From an uncultured Bacillota bacterium (GTDB lineage: Bacteria; Bacillota_I; Bacilli_A; RFN20; CAG-826), in contig CASEPN010000002.1 in the NCBI GenBank assembly GCA_949289845.1, positions 124,001 to 188,000 of the forward strand: a stretch of DNA of 64,000 nucleotides, given 5' to 3'. Under the pieces are notes generated by a model that ran no database searches, was not told the DNA's origin, and worked only from the letters and a program-made list of their open reading frames with translations. Position 1 is the stretch's first letter, and every line of letters starts with the position of its first letter. Below are positions 46,415 to 54,105 of the stretch, piece after piece. The position numbers and the translations under genes are program-made.

Positions 46415-47674
46415 CTAGATGATCCCCCTCTCCTTCAGGATCAGGAAGAAGGCGATGAGAGGGGCGACCTCAGGCGAGAGCCTCGCCAGTTCTTCGTAGG
46501 AAAGAAGGTGCGACCCTTCCTTGGCCTCCTGGTAGAGGCAGGCGAGGAGATCCATCCTGTGCTTTTCCTGGATTCTCTTGCAGTTCCTGTGGATTTTGAA
46601 GAAATTCGTGGTCTTCAGCGTCTTCTTGTGCTCGAGGATCTTCTTCTCGCACAGGCGGAGGAACGGGCGGAACTCGTATTCGCGGAGATAAGGGATCCCG
46701 CACCAGGCGCCGACCATCTCGGCGGCCCGGATGATCAGGTCCTCCTCGGTGCGGGGGAGGAAGCCTCGGTAGGAAAGGACTTCCTGGATCCTGTGGTAGT
46801 CGTAGATGTGCCCGCGACGGATGAGCATCTCGGTGAGTTCCTCGGAGTAGGAACGGATGGCCCTTCCCTTATGGAAGGCGTACTCATGTCCCAGGGAGTC
46901 CCCGAGCGCCTTCTTCGCGTCGAGGTAGCCGAGCTCGATGTTCGCGTCCACCGCGTTCCTTTCGAAGTCGAAGAAGGAGCCGGTCTTGTGGGAGGGGGTG
47001 ATGAGGGTGACGAAGGGAAGGTCCCTGAGCTCGGGGTGCTGGGGGACCTTGGGCCAGCCGTGGAGCTCGATCGCGACGATCTCCTCCGCGCCCAGGCGGA
47101 GGGCGTAGTCGATGGGCAGGTTGTTCCGATAGCCCCCGTCGAGATAAGCCTTCCCGCGGATCCACTTGATCGGGAGGACGGGGTAGCAGGCCGCTGAGGC
47201 CACGAGGAACTCCTTCATGAGGTCGTCGGACACCTCGTTGAGGAGGATGTCCACTTCCTCGAAGGTGGGGAAGCGGACGGTGACGATCCCGATCTTCACC
47301 CCGGAGGAGCGGATCCTTTCCGGATCAACGTTATCCTCGATCAGCTGGACGAGGGGCGCGACGTCCCCTCCTCCGTACCATAGGTAGTCCGCGGCGTAGT
47401 TCACGATCTCCTTCCTCGTCTCGCGGGAGAAGCCCTTGAGGAGGGAGGGACCGAGGTTCACCCCGTTCCGGATCACCGTCTTGATGGTGATGTTCCTCCA
47501 GATCTCGAGGTTCTCCTCGAGCCTTCCCTGGGCGAACATCGTCGCGTTCAAGGCCCCGATCGAGGTCCCGGTCATCACGGAGAAAGACATTCCCTTCTCC
47601 ACGAGATAGCGGTAGGCCCCGGCCTCGTAGGCGCCAAGGGAACCGCCCCCGCATAGGACCAGGCCTCTTTCCAT
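46415..47674 (-). CDS. Patatin-like phospholipase
   Basis: A 419-aa Ser-Asp dyad lipid hydrolase. The oxyanion loop is CGGGSLGAYEAGAYR (residues 8-22), the nucleophile Ser38 is in TGTSIGALNA, and the Asp is in YLDGGYRNNLP near residue 173. The C-terminal ~170 residues are charged and helical (CEKKILEHKKTLKTTNFFKIHRNCKRIQEKHR) and outside the catalytic domain. There is no signal peptide, so it is cytoplasmic or membrane-peripheral. A TATGGT box 11 nt before the ATG lacks a Shine-Dalgarno. Role: probably phospholipid turnover. Confidence 0.9.
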   Translation of the reverse strand: MERGLVLCGGGSLGAYEAGAYRYLVEKGMSFSVMTGTSIGALNATMFAQGRLEENLEIWRNITIKTVIRNGVNLGPSLLKGFSRETRKEIVNYAADYLWYGGGDVAPLVQLIEDNVDPERIRSSGVKIGIVTVRFPTFEEVDILLNEVSDDLMKEFLVASAACYPVLPIKWIRGKAYLDGGYRNNLPIDYALRLGAEEIVAIELHGWPKVPQHPELRDLPFVTLITPSHKTGSFFDFERNAVDANIELGYLDAKKALGDSLGHEYAFHKGRAIRSYSEELTEMLIRRGHIYDYHRIQEVLSYRGFLPRTEEDLIIRAAEMVGAWCGIPYLREYEFRPFLRLCEKKILEHKKTLKTTNFFKIHRNCKRIQEKHRMDLLACLYQEAKEGSHLLSYEELARLSPEVAPLIAFFLILKERGII

Positions 47675-47750
47675 GGCTAAGGATTACCATAGGGGAAGGA
47701 CTTTTTGCAAAGGAAATGGAAAAAGAGAACGTCCTTTGGCTACCGGGGGT

Positions 47751-48797
47751 TCAATCCAGCCTCACGTACGAGGTGGCCTTGCCTATCCCTTCCCGTCGGA
47801 GTTCGCCCATGTCCACAAGCTTCCGGAGCGAGTTCTCGACGGAGCTGAGGCTCAGCCAGGGGCAAAGCTCGAGGACGTCGGCTTTCGAAAAGCGCCCGAT
47901 CCTCGTCCTTACGGCCATCCTCACTGTCTCGAGGGCCGAGAGACGTCCATCCATGAAGGAAACCCTTTCGTCCAGGTCCTTGTAGGCCGCAAGAATCGTC
48001 CCGAGAAGGTACTTGATGAAGGGGAGCGGCCTGTCCCGGCCTTCGTGCCACCCCTTCCCGGAGCGGGTAAGGGCGTTGTAGTAGAAGCCCCTTGTTTTCT
48101 CGATCTTGGACTCCAAGGAGACGTATTTCGCGACGGGGAAGCCGGCTTTGCATAGGAGAAGGGCCGTGAGGATCCTGCTCATCCTGCCGTTCCCGTCGAC
48201 GAAAGGGTGGATGCATAGGAAGTCGTGGATGAAGACCGGGATCAGGACAAGGGGATCGGCGAACCTCTTTTGGAGTGCGACCGCGCATTCGAAGCAGATT
48301 TTGTCCAACGCCTCCGGGGTCTCGAGCGGGGAGAGGGGCTTGAACAGGACTTCGCGCGTCCCGTCGGGATAAGCGGCGACTATGTAGTTCTGGACGTCCT
48401 TCGTCCTTCCGCCCATCGCCTCGCCCGTGCGGGCATAGAGCACTTTGTGGAGCTGGAGGATCGTTCTCCGGGTGATCGGAATCGCCTCGTGTCCTTCCAG
48501 TGCCAATGCCAGCGCGTCCTTGTAGCCGAGTATTTCTCCCTCGTCCTTGTTCCTAGGCTCAGCCCCGCCCTCGAGGAGAGGGACGAGCCGGGACTTCTTC
48601 GCGTAGATTCCCTCGATGGCGTTGGACGCCCTGGCGCTTACAAGGAGCGCGCCATCCTTGAGGCTGGAAAGCCTCGTGAGAAGAGAAGGAATCTGCGCTC
48701 CCAGCCTTCCTGCATGGCGATAGATGCCTGCGACGAGATCCAGGACCTCGCCGTCCCAGGTCCAGTCGCTTAGCTTCGAGTAGCGGAAGTCCCTCAT
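47751..48797 (-). CDS. Fic family AMP-transferase, self-inhibited class
   Basis: A 348-aa Fic protein that would transfer AMP (or a related group) to a target protein. The catalytic motif HPFVDGNGRMSR is at residues 197-208 with all key residues. An inhibitory helix motif S58-x3-E62-G63 (SNAIEG) is present in the N-terminal part, the class II arrangement. The C-terminus (residues about 290-348, FSKADVLELCPWLSLSSVENSLRKLVDMGELRREG) is a winged helix. Stand-alone Fic proteins of this layout are common in gut Firmicutes; the target is unknown. No antitoxin gene is adjacent. Confidence 0.93.
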   Translation of the reverse strand: MRDFRYSKLSDWTWDGEVLDLVAGIYRHAGRLGAQIPSLLTRLSSLKDGALLVSARASNAIEGIYAKKSRLVPLLEGGAEPRNKDEGEILGYKDALALALEGHEAIPITRRTILQLHKVLYARTGEAMGGRTKDVQNYIVAAYPDGTREVLFKPLSPLETPEALDKICFECAVALQKRFADPLVLIPVFIHDFLCIHPFVDGNGRMSRILTALLLCKAGFPVAKYVSLESKIEKTRGFYYNALTRSGKGWHEGRDRPLPFIKYLLGTILAAYKDLDERVSFMDGRLSALETVRMAVRTRIGRFSKADVLELCPWLSLSSVENSLRKLVDMGELRREGIGKATSYVRLD

Positions 48798-49032
48798 ACA
48801 TTTACCCGTTGCCCCTAAATCTTGATAAATAATAAGGGATTCTGTAAGGAATTAAGGGCAAAATGCCTTGCTTGAGATTGGTGTTGAAGGGCTTATCGAT
48901 TTTGCCTTCCTTTTTCTTCATCAGGGAGGAGAAGGAACCGGGCTCCTTCCTCCTCCCTCGCCTTCTGGCGGAGCCTCCTCCTCGCCCGCCAGTCGAAGCA
49001 AGAGGGGCTATGGGCAACCCAGTCGCGGGCGG
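48798..49032. other. Intergenic region with AT-rich part and two long hairpins
   Basis: The left half (48798-48880) is AT-rich and probably contains the fic promoter. The right half holds a 12-13 bp stem with one bulge (48924-48936 with 48944-48957) and a 7-bp stem CTGGCGG / CCGCCAG (48965-48971 with 48986-48992). Neither has a T-tract, so they are not ordinary terminators. No gene is seen. Confidence 0.5.
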
Positions 49033-50295
49033 TCATCTCTCGCTCCTCCTGAGGCGGTGGAAGAGAGGCTTCCTTCTTTCCTCGAGCATCTCCTGGGGGA
49101 TGGCCCCGCTCCTGACGAGGGCGAGCTTCGCCAGGGCCGGGCCGGAAAGCTCATAGAGGATCGAGGAGCAAAGGATGATGGAAAGGAAGAGGGTGCCCTG
49201 CTCCGCGGGGAGGAGCCTTTCCCCAAGGAAGGCGAGCCCGATCGCCACCCCTGCCTGCGGGGCAAGGGCGAGCCCGAGGTAGTTCCTCACTGGCTTTTCC
49301 TCGCGGGAAAGCGCCGCCCCGGCCCAGGCCCCGGCGTACTTCCCGACGAGGCGGACGATGAAGTAGGTCACTCCGACCGCCCCGACGGTGAGGAAGGCGC
49401 TGAAGTCCATGCTCATGCCGGAAAGGACGAAGAAAAGGAGCATCACCGGCGGGTCGAAGTGGTCGATGTACTTGAAGAGCTTCTCGTCGTGCGAGACGTT
49501 CCGGTAGGAAGCCCCGAAGGCCATCGCGGCGAGAAGAGGCGAGACGTCGAGAAGGATCGCCGTCCCCGCGAGGAAGGCGATGAGGGCGACCGCGATCACG
49601 AGGCGCGAGTTCGGGGAGCGTCCCTTCACGAGCATATGGAGGAGGAACCCCGAGAGGAAGCCGGCGACAAGGATGAGGAGGTTATAGAGGAGAGGATAGA
49701 GGATCTGCTCGGCGGAAAGGGCTCCCTGGCCCTGGGCTTCTACGAGCGCGGAGGCGAAGGTGAATGCGAGAAGGCAGACCACGTCGTCGAGGGCGACCAC
49801 CTGGAGGAGGAGGTTCACGAAGCGCCCCTTGGCCTTGTACTGGGCGATGGTCATGAGGGTGGAGGCCGGGGCCGTGGCGGTCGCCACCGCGCCCAGGAGG
49901 AGGGCGAACTGCCACCCGAGATCAGGGAAGATGAGGAAGACGGCGAGGAAGACGAGCGCGCCGGCGAGAAGGGATTCCAGGAGGGTGACGAGCATGACTC
50001 CCTTCCCTCCTTTCTTCAGGGAATCCTTCCGAAAGAACTTCCCGACCCCGAAGGCGATGAAGGCGAGGGCGAGGTCGCTCAGGAAGGACATCCCATCGAT
50101 CATCTCCGGGGAGATGAGGCCGAGGAGCGATGGCCCGATGAGGACCCCGGCGAGGATGTAGCCGGTGACGTTCGGGAGCGAGAGCGCCTTCGTGATCCGG
50201 CTCATGAGGAAGCCGGCGAGGAACATGATGGAGAGGGCAAGGAGAGGGCTCGCCGCGCCCAGCCCGTCGTAGTAGCGATATAGATCGAGACCCAT
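49033..50295 (-). CDS. Monovalent cation:proton antiporter, CPA2 family
   Basis: A 420-aa transporter with about twelve helices. The frame is open to 50535, but ATG 50295 has GGAGG 11 nt upstream, and the extra N-terminus is hydrophilic and unlike the family. LPNVTGYILAGVLIGPSLLGLISPE and LALAFIAFGVGKFFR are typical; the ion-binding Asp pair is in LLLQVVALDDVVCLLAFTFA. The C-terminal LGLALAPQAGVAIGLAFLGE is conserved. No regulatory TrkA-N domain is attached. It likely exchanges Na+ or K+ for H+. It is divergent from a LysR gene that is its probable regulator. Confidence 0.88.
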   Translation of the reverse strand: MGLDLYRYYDGLGAASPLLALSIMFLAGFLMSRITKALSLPNVTGYILAGVLIGPSLLGLISPEMIDGMSFLSDLALAFIAFGVGKFFRKDSLKKGGKGVMLVTLLESLLAGALVFLAVFLIFPDLGWQFALLLGAVATATAPASTLMTIAQYKAKGRFVNLLLQVVALDDVVCLLAFTFASALVEAQGQGALSAEQILYPLLYNLLILVAGFLSGFLLHMLVKGRSPNSRLVIAVALIAFLAGTAILLDVSPLLAAMAFGASYRNVSHDEKLFKYIDHFDPPVMLLFFVLSGMSMDFSAFLTVGAVGVTYFIVRLVGKYAGAWAGAALSREEKPVRNYLGLALAPQAGVAIGLAFLGERLLPAEQGTLFLSIILCSSILYELSGPALAKLALVRSGAIPQEMLEERRKPLFHRLRRSER

Positions 50296-50430
50296 TAAGG
50301 AAAATACCTCCCCTTCCTTCTTCTTTTTGCGGCTTTCCTTTTCGGGAAGCGTGGCTATGATAGGCGCGATGGAAATAAGCCGCGCAAATGGAAATGCATG
50401 GCTATATAAGATGAACTTATAGGAGGCGGT
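50296..50430. promoter_or_regulatory. Divergent control region of antiporter and LysR gene
   Basis: 135 bp containing, on the plus strand, TATATA at 50403-50408 and AGGAGG at 50421-50426, 4 nt before the LysR ATG. On the minus strand GGAGG precedes the antiporter ATG. A LysR binding site is expected here but I cannot single one out. Confidence 0.45.
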
Positions 50431-51324
50431 ATGGTTGACCCCAAGCTTCTCACCCTGGTGAAGATCGCCGAGCTCGGCAGCTACACGAAGGCCGCCGCGG
50501 AACTGAGCCTCACCCAGCCCGCGGTGAGCCAGCACGTGAAGTCCCTCGAGAAGGAGTGCGGGGCGAGGCTCATCCGCAAGGAGGGATCGCTTCTTTCCTT
50601 CACGAGCGAGGGCGAGCTCGTCCTCAAGTACGCCCGGAGGATCATCTCCCTATATAAGGACATGGATTCCCGCCTCAAGGACCAGGACACGGGAAAGAGG
50701 ACCTATACGGTGGGCGTGACCCACACCGCGGAGAGCAACCTGATCGCCGAATCCCTTGGGGTGTATGCGTCTCGCCATCACGGGGTGCGCATAAAGATAA
50801 AGGCGGACTCCATAAAAAAGCTTTATCAAAGGCTGTCCGCCTACGAGCTCGACTTCGCGATCATCGACGGGAAGGCCCCGGGGAGGAAGTACTCCTCGGT
50901 GCTTCTCGACACGGACCGCTTCCTCGCGGTGCTTGCCAAGGATTCCCCCCTTGCGGCGAAGAAGGTGCTCCAGGTGGGGGACCTTTCCTCCTCTCCTTTG
51001 ATCCTAAGGTCCCGTTCCAGCGAGACGCGGACGCTCCTGGAGGCCGCACTTGAGTCCTCGGGCTATTCCCTCGAGGAGTTCGACGTCCTCCTCGAGCTCG
51101 ACAACATCGCGACCATCAAGGAACTTGTGGCAAGGGGACGGGGCATCTCCGTCCTCCCGCGGAGCGCCTGCTACGGGGAGCTCGACTCCCGGAGCCTCGC
51201 CCTCCGCCCGATCGAGAACCTCGACATCTCGCGCGAGATCAACCTCGTCTTCCCTCCTGATTTCTCCGAGAGGGGAGTGCTCGAGGAAATCGTCGACATC
51301 TACCACGGGCTCATCGGGCATTAG
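50431..51324 (+). CDS. LysR family transcriptional regulator
   Basis: A 297-aa regulator. The N-terminal winged helix-turn-helix is LLTLVKIAELGSYTKAAAELSLTQPAVSQHVKSLEKECGARLIRKEG, the textbook LysR signature. Residues about 90-290 form the two-lobed periplasmic-binding-like effector domain (TVGVTHTAESNLIAESLG, LDFAIIDGKAPGRK, ELVARGRGISVLPRSA). It is divergent from the antiporter gene, the usual layout for a LysR regulator and its target; it may sense pH, salt or a metabolite. Confidence 0.94.
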   Translation: MVDPKLLTLVKIAELGSYTKAAAELSLTQPAVSQHVKSLEKECGARLIRKEGSLLSFTSEGELVLKYARRIISLYKDMDSRLKDQDTGKRTYTVGVTHTAESNLIAESLGVYASRHHGVRIKIKADSIKKLYQRLSAYELDFAIIDGKAPGRKYSSVLLDTDRFLAVLAKDSPLAAKKVLQVGDLSSSPLILRSRSSETRTLLEAALESSGYSLEEFDVLLELDNIATIKELVARGRGISVLPRSACYGELDSRSLALRPIENLDISREINLVFPPDFSERGVLEEIVDIYHGLIGH

Positions 51325-51365
51325 AAAGGGGAGCGATCGCTCGCCCCCCGGGAGTACCTGCTTTC

Positions 51366-51734
51366 TTAGAACTCCGCCTTCCAGAGCCCGTGCAGGTTGC
51401 AGTAGGCGTAGACGGTCCCGTGGCTCACGTGGCGGAACTCCGCCTCGGGGGAATCGCCTGCCTTGAGATGATGGACCTGGACATCGCCGTCGCTTTCGAC
51501 GGCGATCCATTCGATGAGGTGCTCCTCGGTCATGGGGTGGAGGACGGACCCGACCTTCACGTGGATCCGGTGCTCGCAGACCCTCTCGACGACGGGGACG
51601 TGCTTCTCGAGCGCGGCGTCCGTGGAGCCGGGGACGAGCTCCCTCATCTTCTCCCCGCAGCAGAGGGGAGTGACTCCTCCTTCGTGGAGGACGAGGAGGA
51701 CGTTCCCGCAGTGGGCGCACTTATAGACTTTCAT
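51366..51734 (-). CDS. Desulfoferrodoxin / superoxide reductase
   Basis: Two-iron superoxide reductase of 122 aa that reduces superoxide to peroxide without releasing oxygen; typical of anaerobes. The start is taken as the second ATG (51734), 8 nt from AAGGAG; another ATG is two codons upstream but only 2 nt from it. The N-terminal rubredoxin-like centre has C-AH-C and PLCC cysteines; the catalytic centre has EKHVPVVE, HPMTEEHLIEWI and the C-terminal CNLHGLW Cys-His pair. It has a separate promoter (TAGACT at 51766-51761 on the minus strand). Confidence 0.94.
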   Translation of the reverse strand: MKVYKCAHCGNVLLVLHEGGVTPLCCGEKMRELVPGSTDAALEKHVPVVERVCEHRIHVKVGSVLHPMTEEHLIEWIAVESDGDVQVHHLKAGDSPEAEFRHVSHGTVYAYCNLHGLWKAEF

Positions 51735-51760
51735 GGGCATTGCTCCTTCTTGTTGCTCTT

Positions 51761-51766
51761 AGTCTA
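51761..51766 (-). promoter_or_regulatory. -10 box TAGACT of superoxide reductase gene
   Basis: Minus-strand TAGACT leaves a leader of about 20 nt that includes the AAGGAG site. The same -10 consensus is used here with a normal leader. Confidence 0.5.
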
Positions 51767-51819
51767 GGTACTGTAGAGGTAAGGCTCAAGGAGGGCGCTT
51801 CGGTTCCATGGGCGCGGGG

Positions 51820-51825
51820 TAGAAT
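51820..51825 (+). promoter_or_regulatory. -10 box TAGAAT, leaderless spacing
   Basis: TAGAAT ends 5 nt before the ATG at 51831, the shortest spacing in the window. Confidence 0.5.
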
Positions 51826-51830
51826 TCCTT

Positions 51831-52427
51831 ATGCGATTCCTGCCGCTTCATGTCCTTGAGGGCGCCGGATATTCTGAGAACGCCTTTTTCGGGAGGTATT
51901 CCCTGAGGGCTTCGGAAGAGCTTCTCGCGCTCGGGAGGGAGGTGGACGCCCTCCTCGGTGGAACGAAAGCGTTTTCCGGGACTCTCGGGAAGGCGGCGAT
52001 GGTCCACCTCAGGTCCTCGAGAGAGGACTTCCTCGTCCAAAGGGGGCTCTATCTAGGCGCGGGGGACAAGGACCTCGTCTCGAGGCTCGAGATCGCCTGG
52101 TGGAGGAACTACGACTCCGTCCTCGTCGTAAGTGACATGAGGAGGCTCCTCGGAAAGGAGGACTGGCCGAGGTCCGTCCGTTACTGCATGAGCACGTACG
52201 CGTCAGTCCGTCTGGCAGGGACATGGGTGTCCTCTTGGTTCCTGAATAGCCTTTTCGTGGGCGAGCATTTCTTCGGGGCGAACGCCTCCGCGCATCTTTT
52301 GTCCGAGATCGACCTCTCTAGGATACCGGTGCCTCTCGTCTACTATCCGGAGGGGGAGATCGAGCCGTTGGATTCGGAGGTTTATGCCTTCTTGGAGATG
52401 ATTAGAGAATCCATCTTCCGGGGTTAA
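51831..52427 (+). CDS. Conserved-looking protein of unknown function
   Basis: A 198-aa soluble protein that I do not recognise. It begins MRFLPLHVLEGAGYSENAFFGRYSLRASEELLALGREVDALLGG and has a Trp/Tyr-rich middle (LEIAWWRNYDSVLVVSDMRRLLGKEDWPRSVRYCMSTYASVRLAGTWVSSWF). No signal peptide or clear membrane helix is seen; one Cys. Codon use is like the backbone, which supports a real gene. It stands alone between the superoxide reductase and the DUF4143 ATPase. Confidence 0.65.
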   Translation: MRFLPLHVLEGAGYSENAFFGRYSLRASEELLALGREVDALLGGTKAFSGTLGKAAMVHLRSSREDFLVQRGLYLGAGDKDLVSRLEIAWWRNYDSVLVVSDMRRLLGKEDWPRSVRYCMSTYASVRLAGTWVSSWFLNSLFVGEHFFGANASAHLLSEIDLSRIPVPLVYYPEGEIEPLDSEVYAFLEMIRESIFRG

Positions 52428-52505
52428 TGACAAAAAATACGGCGTATAAATTGTCAGTTGCTCCAGAAAATACACCAAAAGATTTGTCGGTCATCTCGAT
52501 GCAAG

Positions 52506-52511
52506 TATCCT
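52506..52511 (+). promoter_or_regulatory. -10 box TATCCT, leaderless spacing
   Basis: TATCCT ends 6 nt before the ATG at 52518. This is the same box and near-identical spacing as at pcrA. Confidence 0.4.
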
Positions 52512-52517
52512 TGGCAT

Positions 52518-53873
52518 ATGTTCAGAAGGAAGGTTGAAGGCCTCCTGAGCGCTTGGAAGGAGGCCCCGGGGAAGACCCCTTTGCTCATCAGGGGACTAAG
52601 GCGGAGCGGGAAGAAGACCATTGCGAAGGCCTTTGCCCAATCCTCTTATCGGAACTTCTGTGTTTTGGACATGGAGGCGGAGCCTTCTCTCCATCGCGCC
52701 TTTGCCGGATCGTTGGGTCCTGAGGAAATCATTTCGCGGTTATCCCTTGTTCGCCCAGATGTGAGGGTTACGCCAGGAAACAGCGTCTTGGTCCTTGGGG
52801 AGATCCAGGACTGCGCCAGGGCAAGGGCGTCTCTTCGCTACTTCAAGGAGTCTGGCAAGTACGGCGTGATCGCCACGAGCTCGTTCGCGGACATCAGGAA
52901 CTATAACCGCGACCCAGGCCTTTCCATTCCTGTCGGGAGCGAACGCTACATTCACATGCTTCCGCTCGATTTCGAGGAGTTTCTCTGGGCCATGGGGCAC
53001 GAAGCCTTGAACAACGAAATCCGCAGCTCTCTGCTTTCGCTTTCTCCTTTGCCCGAGCTCGTTCATGAAAAGGCAGAGGGACTCTATCGTTCCTTCCTTG
53101 TGGCGGGCGGCATGCCGGAGGCTGTCGAAGGCTTCCTCCACGGCGGGTATTCGGCCTGCCGGAAAGCGTGTCGCGCATTAATGGATGCATACAAGGATGA
53201 CTTCGGCCGTTATATCGGCAAGGATGGCAAGCCGGACATGGACGGCGTCCTTTTCGCCAAGATTAGGAAAGCCCTGGCTTCGATCACGGAGCAGATCGCA
53301 GATGAGAAAGGGGCGTTCGCATACTCCAGGATAGGGAATGGCGCCCGCAGGCGATCGTTTGAAAATGCGCTTGATTGGCTCGAGGGGTACGGCCTCGTTT
53401 ATCGCTGTCGCCTGCTCGAGAGAATTTCCACGCCCTTGCTGGTCCATGAGGACGACGAGACTTTCAAGCTCTATATCGCCGATACGGGTCTCCTGCTCTC
53501 TTTGCTCGATGAGGGCATACGGAGGGAGGACATGGGCGAAATCTATCGAGGGGCGCTATATGAGAACGCTGTCGCAGCAGCGCTCCACTCAAATGGTTCC
53601 CCGCTCCGTTACTACAAGCGCCGGAGCGGCTTGGAAATCGATTTTGTCATTTCCCTGGGCGGTCGCCCCGTCCTCCTTGAGGCCAAGGCCCGGGGAGGGA
53701 GGAGCAAGTCGCTTTCCACCGTCCTCGCGGATAAGAAGACATACGGGGACGAGAACATCCGCGCGATCAAGCTTACGAGCGCGCCTCTCTCGGTGTCTCC
53801 CGACGGCGAGACCATCCACATGCCCCATTACTGCCTTCCCTATCTGACGCCGGACATGGATCTCTTTGGGTAA
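52518..53873 (+). CDS. AAA ATPase with DUF4143 domain
   Basis: A 451-aa protein of the family with an N-terminal ATPase and a C-terminal DUF4143/PD-(D/E)xK-like part. I use ATG 52518; the frame is open 20 codons further. The P-loop is IRGLRRSGKKTIAKAFA, with Lys-Lys where most members have Lys-Thr. LVLGEIQDCARARASLRYFKES is the Walker B region with the Asp replaced (LGEIQ), and VIATSSFADI follows. The C-terminus shows KLYIADTGLLLSLL and the nuclease-like LEIDFVISLGGRPVLLEAKARGG. The family is common in anaerobes; its function is not established. Confidence 0.85.
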   Translation: MFRRKVEGLLSAWKEAPGKTPLLIRGLRRSGKKTIAKAFAQSSYRNFCVLDMEAEPSLHRAFAGSLGPEEIISRLSLVRPDVRVTPGNSVLVLGEIQDCARARASLRYFKESGKYGVIATSSFADIRNYNRDPGLSIPVGSERYIHMLPLDFEEFLWAMGHEALNNEIRSSLLSLSPLPELVHEKAEGLYRSFLVAGGMPEAVEGFLHGGYSACRKACRALMDAYKDDFGRYIGKDGKPDMDGVLFAKIRKALASITEQIADEKGAFAYSRIGNGARRRSFENALDWLEGYGLVYRCRLLERISTPLLVHEDDETFKLYIADTGLLLSLLDEGIRREDMGEIYRGALYENAVAAALHSNGSPLRYYKRRSGLEIDFVISLGGRPVLLEAKARGGRSKSLSTVLADKKTYGDENIRAIKLTSAPLSVSPDGETIHMPHYCLPYLTPDMDLFG

Positions 53874-53921
53874 GGATCGCCTGCTTAAAGATCTTGGGAC
53901 TTCGTAATCTGGCTTCTCGTA

Positions 53922-54005
53922 TATAACCCGTCTATGGAGCTAGGGACGACGAAAAACAAAAGCGCCCTGATCAGGGGCGCTTCCGTTTGTCCGCATTCGG
54001 ACTGA
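53922..54005 (+). other. Promoter-like TATAAC plus 24-codon ORF antisense to tracrRNA
   Basis: TATAAC (53922-53927) lies 6 nt before an ATG at 53934 that opens a 23-residue frame (MELGTTKNKSALIRGASVCP...) ending at 54005. The spacing is the leaderless arrangement seen elsewhere. Transcription from here would run antisense through the tracrRNA into cas9. The small protein itself is doubtful. Confidence 0.3.
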
Positions 54006-54070
54006 GGAGTCGGACGTCCCGCTAGGGGAGCTTCCTTATTTGGACTCGCAGTGCTGATTCGGGTCAGCAC
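53952..54070 (-). ncRNA. tracrRNA of the type II-A CRISPR system
   Basis: The minus strand from about 54070 reads an anti-repeat complementary to the first ~24 nt of the CRISPR repeat (forward copy 54039-54063: TTTGG, a 6-nt mismatch/bulge, CAGTG, one change, TGATTCGGG). An AAAUAAGG segment like that after the anti-repeat of other type II-A tracrRNAs follows, then hairpins at forward 54000-54011 (GACT/AGTC) and 53989-54002 (GTCCG/CGGAC), and a terminator GCGCCC...GGGCGC (53980-53962) with a TTTTGTTTTT tract (53961-53952). Predicted length is about 119 nt. The -10 is TATATT (54080-54075). Location upstream of cas9 on the opposite strand matches classical II-A loci. Confidence 0.88.
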
Positions 54071-54074
54071 AGGG

Positions 54075-54080
54075 AATATA
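54075..54080 (-). promoter_or_regulatory. tracrRNA -10 box TATATT
   Basis: Minus-strand TATATT places the transcript start at about 54068-54070, exactly at the beginning of the anti-repeat hairpin. No good -35 is visible. The cas9 Shine-Dalgarno (GGAGG, 54091-54095) lies just beyond. Confidence 0.5.
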
Positions 54081-54105
54081 GCACAAAATCGGAGGAGCAA
54101 GAGGT

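Noticed and set aside
50296-50535. Longer antiporter N-terminus, open to 50535 on the minus strand
   Set aside because: The extra residues run into the LysR gene on the other strand, are hydrophilic and unlike CPA2 proteins. ATG 50295 has a Shine-Dalgarno.
51325-51350. Hairpin-like GGGGAGCGATCGCTC region after the LysR gene as terminator
   Set aside because: The stem is imperfect around a GCGATCGC palindrome and there is no T-tract.
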